Of a DNA stretch of 64,000 nucleotides, positions 55,981-64,000 are shown one piece after another. Position numbers and translations under genes: made by a program. This stretch comes from Paenibacillus psychroresistens (GTDB lineage Bacteria > Bacillota > Bacilli > Paenibacillales > NBRC-103111). Below the pieces are notes generated by a model that had not been told where the DNA came from, did not search any database, and saw only the letters and a list, made by a program, of their open reading frames with translations. The DNA lies in assembly GCF_009728935.1 (NCBI RefSeq), contig NZ_CP034235.1, positions 1,272,501 through 1,336,500 of the forward strand. Reading direction: 5' to 3'. The stretch's first letter is position 1. The number at the start of each line of letters is the position of its first letter.

Positions 55981-58494
55981 CTACTGTACTTGGAATGTAG
56001 TCCAAACCTGCTTAATCAGGCTGTCGTTCTGTTCGGTATGCACAGCATCATTGATGTTCAAGACGATTTTATAGACAATCTCATTCTTTTTAAAGATATA
56101 TTGAGTCTCTTTATAAGGTCCGTCTTTAGGGTTATAAGAAATCTCAACTTTCTTTACAGCTACACCAAATTTATTTTCGGAAGTTACTTTATATTTATAA
56201 TTTTTATCATTTTTAGTGCTTAGTTTATAGCCTGCTTCAGCTTTCTTCCAGATATCCTCTAGGCTTGTTTTGTCGTCTGTATTGATATTAACAGTACCAC
56301 CTGTGAAATAATAGGTTTGGGCAGGCATGTCCTTTTTCAAGCCATATTCACTAGAGAACCAAGTTTCTGGGATATGGACGGTGTATTTATATTTCTTGTT
56401 CGTGTAAGCCAGGGTCGCATTTGCAACTGCAATATCTGCTTCATCTTGAATAAAACCGATCGAAGTGTCCATAGTATCTTTTTGGATTTTTACGGAATCC
56501 ATGACTTGATCGACAAGAGCTTTCATATCAGCAGCTTTCTTATGCTCATCAAAAGCGAATATGAAGCTATATTTGTATTTGTCTTTAATCACATAGTAGG
56601 TTTGAGTGGTTTGCCAGGTTTTGCTGTCCATGGTCGATGACGACTGGATTCCACTCGCCGGTACTCCGGATACGACTTTATCCGATAAAGCACTTATTTT
56701 GCGATAGGCGGTTACGAAGCTGTCTGTAAACAGCTTTTCTTGGCGTGATGTCCAAGCCTTCAAGGTATCTCCAGATGAGGCTGAAGTAATTTCTACAGAT
56801 AGGAATTGCTCTCTTGTTTTATCAGCAAAGCTAAGGGAAGTTTCATCGTAGAATGAAGTCCATTCAGAAGGGAGGTCAAACGAAACTCCATAATCACTAG
56901 TAATAGTTTTGAAATCTTTAAAGGATGATATATCCTTCAAAGCCGTGTTTGATTTATCAAAGGTTAAGGAGAATGAGTCCATTAATTGCAAATAACCATT
57001 TAACTTAAATGGATTTTTATAATTTTCTTCCGTGTTAACGAACAAAGTAATGTAATAGATTCGGTCCTCTTTATGAAAAGCTCGGGAGACATAATAGCCC
57101 TCACCGCTGATCTTGCCTGTCACTAAAGCATAAGGTACGATGGCTGTATCGACATATTTTTTCTCGAAAATCATACCTTCATTCATGGCTGCTGTTTTAC
57201 GCAATAAACCATTCACAGATACGTCTTTGGCTTTTTCTTCTACCTGAATGGATATTGCAAATTCGCCTTTTGCATCACCAAAAATAGTATTCTCATCCCC
57301 GTAGCCATCCAATTTAACAAGCTCTGCCGGATAATTCATCGACCACCCGAAATGGCTGTCGCCAATTGCAGTTTTACCCTGGTCAGCGTCAATATAGGCG
57401 CCATCTTCACCTTGTTTCCAGATGGTTCCAGTCAAATCTTCTCCAAGAATAACCTCTCGAACGACATCCGCACCACCTGATTTCATGTTCAGCTTCACGG
57501 TGTCGCCAGGCAGGTATTTTTTCATAATTTCATTTAATTCTACTAGAGAGGAGATTGGGTCACTATTCACGGAAACCAATGTGTCTCCTTGTTTAATGCC
57601 TGCATTAGCTGCTGGGGAATCGGGTTCGATGTAAGCAACATTCAAAGCGGAAACGGTTGGCAAACCAACAACTGCTTCCCAGCCTTCTTCAAGCTCCATG
57701 CCTAGATAAGGGCGTTTTACTTTACCATAAGCCAGAAATTGCTTTAACACATATTGAACGGTATCGACTGGAATCGCAAAACCCAAGCTGTCCACTCCGA
57801 CAGAGCTGAATTTCAAGGCGTTGATTCCGATGACTTCCCCTTTCATATTCAGCAAGGCGCCGCCGCTGTTCCCCGCATTAATCGCCGCATCTGTTTGGAG
57901 GAGTAGATATTCAGAATTAATCGTGCGTTCCATTCCACTAACAATACCTTGCGTAACGGAATTCCTCAATGCAAATGAAATCGGAGTACCAATAGCTAGC
58001 ACCGGATCACCAACACGGATCGAAGACTGCACGCCGAAGGTGGCTACGGGTAAGCCCTGTGCATCAATTTTCACTAATGCCAAATCGCTGACTTCGTCGT
58101 AATGCGTCGTTTTCCCAGGGTAAGTCTTACCGTCTGAAGTAACAACAACAATGTTTTTCATGTTTTTTACTACATGCGCATTGGTAAGAATAACTCCGTC
58201 TGCTCCAACAATAACCCCAGTCCCATGGGCCAAATCAAAGCGATTGCTTGAACTATCAATGCCATATCCATAAGGATCCTCTGATTCGGTGGGTTTACCT
58301 ATAATGGCCACTACAAACGGTTTTGCTTTTTCAATTACCTGTGGTACGGTCATCGTGCTTGAAGCATCATCTGCATTTGCCGATTGGCTCCCTTGAAGCA
58401 TTCCCAAAGCCAATAAACAAATCACCATAATAGAAACCCCAGTTGCTCTAATATAACGCTTCTTTCTCTCTCTACTCACAGTACCTATCTCCAC
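55981..58494 (-). CDS. HtrA/DegP-type serine protease with long C-terminal extension
   Basis: The protein has 837 residues, about twice the usual HtrA length. An N-terminal membrane anchor (about 18-35) is followed by a trypsin-like protease with the triad H107 ('TNAHVV'), D137 ('SDLALVKI') and S210 ('AGNSGGALL'). A PDZ domain covers about 250-360. The last ~450 residues contain two or three repeated beta modules ('DYGVSFDLPSEW', 'KYKYTVHIPETW', 'SHFGWSMNYPAEL') resembling PsbP-like domains. The start is GTG 58494 with GAGGAG; GTG 58479 is also plausible. It would degrade misfolded proteins at the outer face of the membrane. Confidence 0.9.
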   Translation of the reverse strand: MEIGTVSRERKKRYIRATGVSIMVICLLALGMLQGSQSANADDASSTMTVPQVIEKAKPFVVAIIGKPTESEDPYGYGIDSSSNRFDLAHGTGVIVGADGVILTNAHVVKNMKNIVVVTSDGKTYPGKTTHYDEVSDLALVKIDAQGLPVATFGVQSSIRVGDPVLAIGTPISFALRNSVTQGIVSGMERTINSEYLLLQTDAAINAGNSGGALLNMKGEVIGINALKFSSVGVDSLGFAIPVDTVQYVLKQFLAYGKVKRPYLGMELEEGWEAVVGLPTVSALNVAYIEPDSPAANAGIKQGDTLVSVNSDPISSLVELNEIMKKYLPGDTVKLNMKSGGADVVREVILGEDLTGTIWKQGEDGAYIDADQGKTAIGDSHFGWSMNYPAELVKLDGYGDENTIFGDAKGEFAISIQVEEKAKDVSVNGLLRKTAAMNEGMIFEKKYVDTAIVPYALVTGKISGEGYYVSRAFHKEDRIYYITLFVNTEENYKNPFKLNGYLQLMDSFSLTFDKSNTALKDISSFKDFKTITSDYGVSFDLPSEWTSFYDETSLSFADKTREQFLSVEITSASSGDTLKAWTSRQEKLFTDSFVTAYRKISALSDKVVSGVPASGIQSSSTMDSKTWQTTQTYYVIKDKYKYSFIFAFDEHKKAADMKALVDQVMDSVKIQKDTMDTSIGFIQDEADIAVANATLAYTNKKYKYTVHIPETWFSSEYGLKKDMPAQTYYFTGGTVNINTDDKTSLEDIWKKAEAGYKLSTKNDKNYKYKVTSENKFGVAVKKVEISYNPKDGPYKETQYIFKKNEIVYKIVLNINDAVHTEQNDSLIKQVWTTFQVQ

Positions 58495-58579
58495 TTATAA
58501 CTCCTCTTTTCCTAAACTGAATTAAACTCATTTGAATTTACCATGGAAAAATTTGTTATGTCAACGAAAACATCATGCG

Positions 58580-58733
58580 TTAATTCGATGGAATCGAATA
58601 GAACATGCGAATACCATTGTCATCCGTGTACCAAATCACGCGCTTTTACAGTGTTATCGGCGGCAAAAATCGTTGTGCCTTGTGTTGATGTTACCATGAA
58701 TATTACAAGAATTAAGCATAAAACCTTTCTCAT
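58580..58733 (-). pseudogene. Small secreted protein gene, probably frameshifted
   Basis: AGGAGG lies 9 bases before ATG 58733. The peptide 'MRKVLCLILVIFMVTSTQ' is a clear signal peptide, but the frame ends at a TGA (58622-58620) after 37 codons. A different frame then reads 'VIWYTDDNGIRMFYSIPSN' to TAA. The intact form was probably a small exported protein of unknown role. Confidence 0.55.
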
Positions 58734-58873
58734 CTGTTGGTTCCTCCTGGGATGATTTTACTAATAACAAAATATAGTTATTGATAATTACATTTATTCT
58801 ATGAGCTTTCTGTAATTCCTTTTATTTCAAATTTATATTAATCGTTAATGAAAATAGGTAGACAAGCAAATCT

Positions 58874-58976
58874 TTTGTATGTTATTATCGGTGATACAAA
58901 TGAATGTGCAAGCAATGTTTGCGAAGAACGCAAACTTACGGAGAGCTATCCGTGGGTTGCGTTCTTTTTGTTTTTT
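58874..58976 (+). promoter_or_regulatory. Leader attenuator upstream of the Tad pilus genes
   Basis: TTTGTAT (58874-58880) pairs with ATACAAA (58894-58900). GTTTGCG (58917-58923) pairs with CGCAAAC (58929-58935), loop AAGAA. The segment AACGCAA (58927-58933) plus CTTACGGA (58935-58942) can instead pair with TCCGTGGG (58949-58956) and TTGCGTT (58957-58963), followed by TTTTTGTTTTTT. The two structures exclude each other. The first gene of the locus begins 25 bp later. Confidence 0.7.
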
Positions 58977-59000
58977 CAGAGAGGAGGTGGGAGGAAAGAC

Positions 59001-59816
59001 GTGAATAAACGCAAATGGGTTGCTTATGTAATGGGCTTGCTAATGATCTGCTTTTCGCTTTATTTCTATTATCAGTTTACGGATGAATACCAAACCAAGA
59101 TAACTACGATGCGAACATTAAAGCCCTTAAGGCCCTTACAGGCTGGGGAAGTGATCACCAACGACAATGTCCAAAATGTACTAATTCCCGTTTCCGCGCA
59201 TGATTCGAATGCTTTAATAGATATCGATGCCATTCGTGGGAAGAAGCTCAAGGTCCCCCTGAGCACAGGGGAGGAATTTACAGCTTGGAAGCTGGCTGAT
59301 GCTATTCTAGCACCACGACCGGATCAGCGTTATTACGCCTTTAAAACCGATGCCTTACAGAATGTTTCCAACATGATAAGACGAGGAGATCGCGTAGATG
59401 TATGGGTTGAATTCGATAAGCCAAGACATTCCGACGATCTTGAAACAGGTGGTATGTGGATTGGCAGCGTCAAATTACTGGAAAACTTACTCGTTGCAGA
59501 TGTGAAGAGCGCGGAAGGAATCGAAATCTCAGATGCCTACGAGAATGGTGGTGGCTTTTCGGCTTTAAATGTAAGCATGCTGCATAATCAAGAACCCGAT
59601 TTGAATCTTATTCGGGCGAGTCCAAATGCTAAACCGGAATTGAATACCTATATTATGAATGAAGCCGAGTACAACGTTTATGTGATAGGTGCGCTAGCTG
59701 GAAAAATAAAGCTCTCATTAGCTAATATTATGGTCGAGAACGGAGGAGATTCACGAATATCGGAGCAATACTTGAAGTATCAAGGGACAGAGATTTTTAA
59801 CAAAGATCTGAAATAG
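59001..59816 (+). CDS. cpaB: Flp pilus assembly protein CpaB (RcpC), SAF domain
   Basis: The start is GTG 59001 after GGAGGAAAG; the frame open from 58848 runs through the terminator hairpin. An N-terminal membrane helix is followed by an SAF domain ('RPLQAGEVITNDNV', 'RGKKLKVPLSTGEE') and a RcpC-like C-terminal domain. At 271 residues it has the family length. It lies first in the Tad locus and connects the assembly machinery to the outside. Confidence 0.88.
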   Translation: MNKRKWVAYVMGLLMICFSLYFYYQFTDEYQTKITTMRTLKPLRPLQAGEVITNDNVQNVLIPVSAHDSNALIDIDAIRGKKLKVPLSTGEEFTAWKLADAILAPRPDQRYYAFKTDALQNVSNMIRRGDRVDVWVEFDKPRHSDDLETGGMWIGSVKLLENLLVADVKSAEGIEISDAYENGGGFSALNVSMLHNQEPDLNLIRASPNAKPELNTYIMNEAEYNVYVIGALAGKIKLSLANIMVENGGDSRISEQYLKYQGTEIFNKDLK

Positions 59817-59827
59817 GAGGAGATTAA

Positions 59828-61072
59828 ATGAAGATTTTAGCAGCAGTTTGCAATTCAGAGCAGAATGATTATCTGCTGGATTTAGCTAAAGAGGCTATAG
59901 ATGTTCAACTAGTCATTGTGCACAGCTACGAGCAGATGATCCTAAAGCTAGGAGGTATCTACGAAAGAATAATTATTCACTGTGAGCTTTTTACTGAGGC
60001 TTACCCTTGGGATTGGATGACGGAGATTAAGCTGCGGCAGCCCCATTCGAAAGTAACCATTGCCTTATCACTCAAAACCTACGATTCCATTTACAATGAT
60101 GTCATTATGCGCTTGGCGGCCGACTATGAATTTACGATTATCCCGCTTGGTTTAACGGAAAAAGAGATTATGGAGCGATTTACGGACGGCTTATTGGCCA
60201 ATTCGACTATACCCATAGCTAGAAACGGATCCTTAATTGCAGTGAAATCAGCTTCACCTAAGGATGGCGCGACGACCGTGGCTGTGAGCACAGCATTGAG
60301 CCTAGCTAAGACAACTAATTTAAGCATCGGCTTATTGGATTTGAATCTAAAATCACCGGATATTAAAGACAATTTCAACATCGCACAATTGGGCAAAAGC
60401 TTATTCTCCTTAAGACCGAAGATCAGTACAAATTCTATTCAATCGGCAGATATTATGGAGCATTGTTATACATACAAAGGCTATAAAAATTTACATTTGC
60501 TGCTGGGAAGCCATCGTCGAGATACGGCTGGAGATCTAACTATGGATCAAACCAAGAATTTACTGGATGCTGCGAAACGTACCTTCGATATCGTAATTGC
60601 AGATGTACACACATTTCCAGATAATGCGGCAACCGTTTGTGCGATCAAGCATGCGGATGAGCGTTGGCTTGTTACACAGCCTAGTTATACAAGCTTTAAG
60701 ATCAGCTGGGCAGATTGGTATGAATGCTTTTGGCGTCACTGTGGCTTGGATAAGACAGATTTCTCGCTTATCGTTAATCGTTCTAATACCAACCATGCCA
60801 TTAAAGTGAATGGGATAGGCAGCGAATTAGGCATGAAGATTGAAGGAGTGATTACCAATGTAGCTGGTGGGGTGGGGATTAAAGCTGTAAACGAGGGGAT
60901 TCCGTTACTGTTGGCGGAGCATAATGGCTTGTTCACTAAAGAAATTAATTTAATAGCCGCTCAGTTGCTTGGGAGAATGGGCACTAAGCTTACAAATGCT
61001 AAACCAGCAGACAAACTGCAAACCAGCCGACTAAGCAAAATGATCGCAATGATGCTGGCCAAATTTGAGTGA
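59828..61072 (+). CDS. Tad pilus CpaE/TadZ-type ATPase with a degenerate P-loop
   Basis: The protein has 414 residues. An N-terminal receiver-like domain (1-130) precedes a MinD/ParA-type domain. The Walker A position reads 'SPKDGATT' (144-150), with Lys145 kept and the P-loop Lys replaced by Ala148. 'IGLLDLNLKSPD' follows. TadZ proteins are known to have an atypical Walker A, so this protein probably localises the apparatus rather than turns over ATP efficiently. It is 11 bp after cpaB. Confidence 0.85.
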   Translation: MKILAAVCNSEQNDYLLDLAKEAIDVQLVIVHSYEQMILKLGGIYERIIIHCELFTEAYPWDWMTEIKLRQPHSKVTIALSLKTYDSIYNDVIMRLAADYEFTIIPLGLTEKEIMERFTDGLLANSTIPIARNGSLIAVKSASPKDGATTVAVSTALSLAKTTNLSIGLLDLNLKSPDIKDNFNIAQLGKSLFSLRPKISTNSIQSADIMEHCYTYKGYKNLHLLLGSHRRDTAGDLTMDQTKNLLDAAKRTFDIVIADVHTFPDNAATVCAIKHADERWLVTQPSYTSFKISWADWYECFWRHCGLDKTDFSLIVNRSNTNHAIKVNGIGSELGMKIEGVITNVAGGVGIKAVNEGIPLLLAEHNGLFTKEINLIAAQLLGRMGTKLTNAKPADKLQTSRLSKMIAMMLAKFE

Positions 61073-61100
61073 GCTCAGTATATCAAAAAAGGAGGTCGCA

Positions 61101-62522
61101 ATGTCGCTATTAACTCATAGGAAAGTGGCGATGAAGCCGCGCATTCTAATTAATGTAAAGGAGGAAATGATTCAATACGAGACTACAGATCTGAAGCCTG
61201 AGCATAAATGGAATCGCAAAGGAAAGCAATCCTATCAAGTCATCCCGCTTGCACAGGCAGTTGATTTAATCTATGAGCATATTACGGAGTTATCAAAAAG
61301 CAATCAAGAGCTGCGGCAGTATGTGCTCGATGCAGGCTTAGGCAACCCCAAAGCCCAAGAAAAGCTGAAAGCAATGGTCGAAAATTTGCTGGCAGAGCAT
61401 CGGATTGAAGTTGATGATTCTACATTAATTGTGCCAATGAATGCTACGGAGAGTATTTTTGCTCTCACTTGTGGGGCTGGATTGCTGGAGGATCTATATA
61501 GAATGAAGGATGTAGAGGAGGTGCAGGTCGTAGGTGTCGATATTTTCATCATTCGCAACGGTGAATCCATCACTCATCCACGGAAATTCGCTTCTGTTCA
61601 AGACGTGCATCTATTACAAGATCGCTTGGCTTTATGCGGCAAAAAACCGATTAATGAGAAAAATCCGGTTTTGCAATCCTACATGTATAACCGTTCCCGA
61701 CTGGTCATGGCCCGTGAAAACTACTCGGATGTTCCAATCATCTGTATTCGTAATTTTATTGTTCGCGACGTTACTCTGGATACATTAATTCAGCTAGGAA
61801 CGATTGATGAACGCATGGCAGAGCTGCTCCAAAGCTTCGTTAAGTATCATGCATCAATTATTGTAGGTGGCAGTACAAATACAGGGAAAACGACATTTTT
61901 ATTCGCTTTAGCTCAGCAAATCCCTGTGCAAGAACGGATAATCACCTTGGAAAAAGAATTCGAGATTTCACTAAGAGAGAGGCTGAATGGTAAACGTAAT
62001 ATTGTCTCATTACGAGAGGTTACAGAAACGGAGTTACCTATGGAAGAGGCATTTAAGCCGATTTTGGTGATGTCTCCCAAGTGGGTTGTTATTGGAGAAG
62101 CCAAAGGCGCAGAGGTTTCCCAGATGATCCAAGGCAGCTTAAGAGGACATGACATTATGGGAACGATTCATACCAAATATCGCGAATCTTTTATGTCGGA
62201 TGTGGTAGATATGGTCAAGCAGGATGGGAGGAATCATGAGGATCATAACTTAAAAGGGAGGATTGCTCGAGCGTTTAATATCATTATATTCCTACGATTA
62301 ATTAATATTAATGGAGTAAATCGGCGAGTAGTTACTGAAATTACTGAGCTTTATGCAGATTCTGATGATCATGTTTATGTGAATCCGTTGATTGTTTGGG
62401 ATTATGAAACTAAGAAATGGGAGGCTACCGGCAATAAGCTCAGCAAATATATTATGGAGCACATGATAACCTACAATGCAGAAGTCGAGACATTCCGCAG
62501 GTTAGGGGTGTATAGTGAGTGA
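61101..62522 (+). CDS. cpaF: Tad pilus secretion ATPase CpaF/TadA
   Basis: ATG 61101 follows AAAGGAGG; an upstream start overlapping the previous gene lacks a site. The protein is about 473 residues. It is a type II/IV secretion ATPase with Walker A 'GSTNTGKTTF' (K263), the Asp-box/Walker B region 'WVVIGEAKGAE', and 'GTIHTKYRE'. It powers pilus assembly. It overlaps the next gene by eight bases. Confidence 0.92.
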   Translation: MSLLTHRKVAMKPRILINVKEEMIQYETTDLKPEHKWNRKGKQSYQVIPLAQAVDLIYEHITELSKSNQELRQYVLDAGLGNPKAQEKLKAMVENLLAEHRIEVDDSTLIVPMNATESIFALTCGAGLLEDLYRMKDVEEVQVVGVDIFIIRNGESITHPRKFASVQDVHLLQDRLALCGKKPINEKNPVLQSYMYNRSRLVMARENYSDVPIICIRNFIVRDVTLDTLIQLGTIDERMAELLQSFVKYHASIIVGGSTNTGKTTFLFALAQQIPVQERIITLEKEFEISLRERLNGKRNIVSLREVTETELPMEEAFKPILVMSPKWVVIGEAKGAEVSQMIQGSLRGHDIMGTIHTKYRESFMSDVVDMVKQDGRNHEDHNLKGRIARAFNIIIFLRLININGVNRRVVTEITELYADSDDHVYVNPLIVWDYETKKWEATGNKLSKYIMEHMITYNAEVETFRRLGVYSE

Positions 62523-63477
62523 GTTTTATAGAGGATTATCCTTAGCGTTATGGATATTAGGATCAGTGGTTATTACAGTGAGCTTGGTAAAAGCAATTGC
62601 ACGAAAGTTTATCACCATGCAGCGCATGCGTATATTAAATCGGAATCATGGCATTATCCATTCATTCTCACTTTATCAGCTGGCTTGGTTGCATAAATTC
62701 AAAGAAACTGTTGCGATCGCGGGTATACCATTTACTCCTAATTTTATATTTAGCCTTGCGTTTATCGGATTTTGTACGGCTTTCTTCAGTGCTGAGGGAG
62801 TTGTTAATTGGCTGCAGATGCATTTCGCCGTGGGGATTGATTCGAGTATTCGCCCCAATTTATTGGTTTTCAATAGTGTTTTTGCTTTAGTAATAGGTTC
62901 GTTGCCCTTTTTCTATGTATTTTTCAAGCTTCAGCGTAAAAGACAGCAGCTAGCGCTTTGTTTAATCTCTGCGGTACAGAATTTTATTGGGATTTACAAT
63001 GATAAACATACCCTTGCTGAGTTAATTACCAAAGCCAGTCGAACAATGCCGCAGGAGATAAAGGCGGAGTGGAATCTACTCGAGCTGGCGATTCGTTCAA
63101 GGAGTATGAAAGAGGCATTATACACTTTTGCGCGCAGGATTGATAATGCTTGGGCGGAGGATTGGGCTGATATCATGCTAGTAAAAGGAGAGTTCGGCAA
63201 CGAGATTATCCAATCTTTACACAAGCTAGTACGTGAAATGCAAACGGCAAAAAGCAATGAAGAGAAGCGGCAAGCCGTGATCTCCATTTATCGAATTGGT
63301 ACAACCTTAATGGTCTTTGCAGCGTTTTTTATTATTGCTTTCAATATCTATGCCGATGGCAACAACTACAAATATTATTTTCTGGAGGCTAAGGGTAAAG
63401 CCATCATGACCACATCGCTTTTAATCTTATTTGCTTCCTTAATTGCAGTAGTCCTATCTGGACGGAAAAGGATTTGA
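62515..63477 (+). CDS. tadB: Tad pilus inner-membrane platform protein TadB
   Basis: The protein has 320 residues, starting at GTG 62515, with an N-terminal helix, a pair of helices near 80-140, and two C-terminal helices. A cytoplasmic T2SS-F-like domain lies between them. It forms the membrane platform with TadC. No strong ribosome site is present, so translation is probably coupled to the ATPase gene. Confidence 0.85.
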   Translation: MSEFYRGLSLALWILGSVVITVSLVKAIARKFITMQRMRILNRNHGIIHSFSLYQLAWLHKFKETVAIAGIPFTPNFIFSLAFIGFCTAFFSAEGVVNWLQMHFAVGIDSSIRPNLLVFNSVFALVIGSLPFFYVFFKLQRKRQQLALCLISAVQNFIGIYNDKHTLAELITKASRTMPQEIKAEWNLLELAIRSRSMKEALYTFARRIDNAWAEDWADIMLVKGEFGNEIIQSLHKLVREMQTAKSNEEKRQAVISIYRIGTTLMVFAAFFIIAFNIYADGNNYKYYFLEAKGKAIMTTSLLILFASLIAVVLSGRKRI

Positions 63478-63483
63478 TGCAGC

Positions 63484-64000
63484 TTGAGTGCCTATTGGAT
63501 GCTTAGTGTAATCATTCCAGCTGTATTGACGGTTGGTTTGGGACTTATTATTTTTACATTTACGGCTGGTTTGAAATTGGGCAGGATGGGGCGATTAGCT
63601 AATTTTCAACGTTATAGAGTGAAAGCGAAATGGCAGCTTTGGCTAGAGCGCTGGCGTAAATCGGAGGAAGCAACAAAAGCGGGGCGTAAGCTCAAAGAAA
63701 AGCTCAAGCTAGCTGGTGACCCATGGGGATTAACTGTCTTTCACTATCAAGCAATAAAGCTCATTTTACTCTTAATCTGGATCCTATATTGGGGTTTTAT
63801 CGGGTTCTTGAGAATGAGTTTAAGTGGTAGTCTTGAAGGTGCTCCGATAATTCCGCTAACGTTGGGGATTATCGTGATATGGCTTGTTCCTGATATAGCT
63901 CTATCCTTGCTAGCTAAACGCCGAAAAACCATTCTATTATTTGAAATATCGCGCTTATCCCATCGACTAACCTTATGCATTACAGAAAAATCAGAATTGC
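63484..64000 (+). CDS. tadC: Tad pilus inner-membrane protein TadC, partial at window end
   Basis: The frame is open from TTG 63484 (or ATG 63499) to the window edge. It starts with a hydrophobic helix 'MLSVIIPAVLTVGLGLIIF', a basic region, then two helices around residues 90-145 ('LILLLIWILYWGFIGF', 'IPLTLGIIVIWLVP'), followed by 'LLAKRRKT', matching TadB/TadC-type platform proteins. The C-terminal part lies outside the window. Confidence 0.75.
   Translation, partial: MSAYWMLSVIIPAVLTVGLGLIIFTFTAGLKLGRMGRLANFQRYRVKAKWQLWLERWRKSEEATKAGRKLKEKLKLAGDPWGLTVFHYQAIKLILLLIWILYWGFIGFLRMSLSGSLEGAPIIPLTLGIIVIWLVPDIALSLLAKRRKTILLFEISRLSHRLTLCITEKSEL

Noticed and set aside
58874..58976. A known c-di-GMP-I (GEMM) riboswitch
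   Set aside because: Short strings resemble the GEMM consensus, but the tetraloop stem, the receptor and the single-stranded GACGCAAAGC segment are not there. ACGCAAAC in this leader is part of a hairpin. It is reported only as an uncharacterised attenuator.
58848..59000. N-terminal extension of CpaB
   Set aside because: The frame from ATG 58848 encodes no plausible membrane or signal sequence, spans a terminator hairpin, and has a poor ribosome site compared with GTG 59001.

Overview
The window reads as a chromosomal segment of a low-to-medium GC, Gram-positive, spore-former-like Firmicute, most likely Paenibacillus or a close relative. The evidence is the strong AGGAGG ribosome binding sites, frequent TTG/GTG starts, an SLH-domain surface protein, the LplB/YtcP-type permease pairs, the YesM/YesN-type two-component pairs and the several AraC regulators beside sugar genes. 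No rRNA, tRNA, CRISPR array, prophage or intact transposon was seen.

Region 1 (1-13.1 kb) starts with the tail of an SLH protein. A carbohydrate import and degradation cluster follows: two permeases, a lipoprotein binding protein, a very large secreted beta-helix protein with three repeated C-terminal modules on Thr-Pro linkers, a GH38 alpha-mannosidase and a PhyH-type dioxygenase. A stand-alone DRE-TIM aldolase (13.3 kb) has its own extended -10 promoter. Next is a small membrane/stress operon (14.4-17.7 kb): a DedA protein fused to a NERD nuclease-like domain, an SPFH protein with a zinc ribbon, and a double zinc-ribbon membrane protein. A decayed binding-protein fragment lies downstream.

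Region 2 (18.1-36.9 kb) is a second glycan locus. It has an AraC regulator divergent from a YesM-type kinase whose response regulator is truncated, next to a broken YwqK-like gene. A complete YesM/YesN pair on the minus strand diverges from a permease-permease-binding protein-beta-helix protein operon. That operon ends in two paralogous cytoplasmic proteins of unknown family that look like (beta/alpha)8 glycosidases. A PhyH dioxygenase and an AraC regulator, divergent from each other, close the locus. Stem-loops follow two of the three lipoprotein binding-protein genes (SBP1 and SBP3) directly, and a similar one lies about 100 bp beyond SBP2. This pattern fits differential mRNA stability.

Region 3 (36.9-48.9 kb) begins with a gene graveyard: a sulfate-binding-protein tail and a frameshifted sugar permease. 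It continues with a TetR-ABC-permease-permease exporter operon on the minus strand, whose promoter carries two copies of a 17-bp palindrome. A third sugar ABC importer follows with its own YesM/YesN pair, then a thioredoxin-like and an MBL-fold protein.

Region 4 (49-64 kb) holds a MHYT-hybrid kinase, a single-domain response regulator and an HD-GYP response regulator in one operon. After it come a CBO0543-type membrane protein with a probable ATT start, an AraC regulator with a sialate O-acetylesterase-like enzyme, and an HtrA protease with an unusually long C-terminus. The last part is the start of a Tad-type pilus locus (CpaB, CpaE/TadZ, CpaF/TadA, TadB, partial TadC), preceded by a leader that can fold into mutually exclusive antiterminator and terminator hairpins.

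The most interesting items are the Tad leader attenuator, the tandem unknown putative glycosidases and the DedA-NERD fusion operon.
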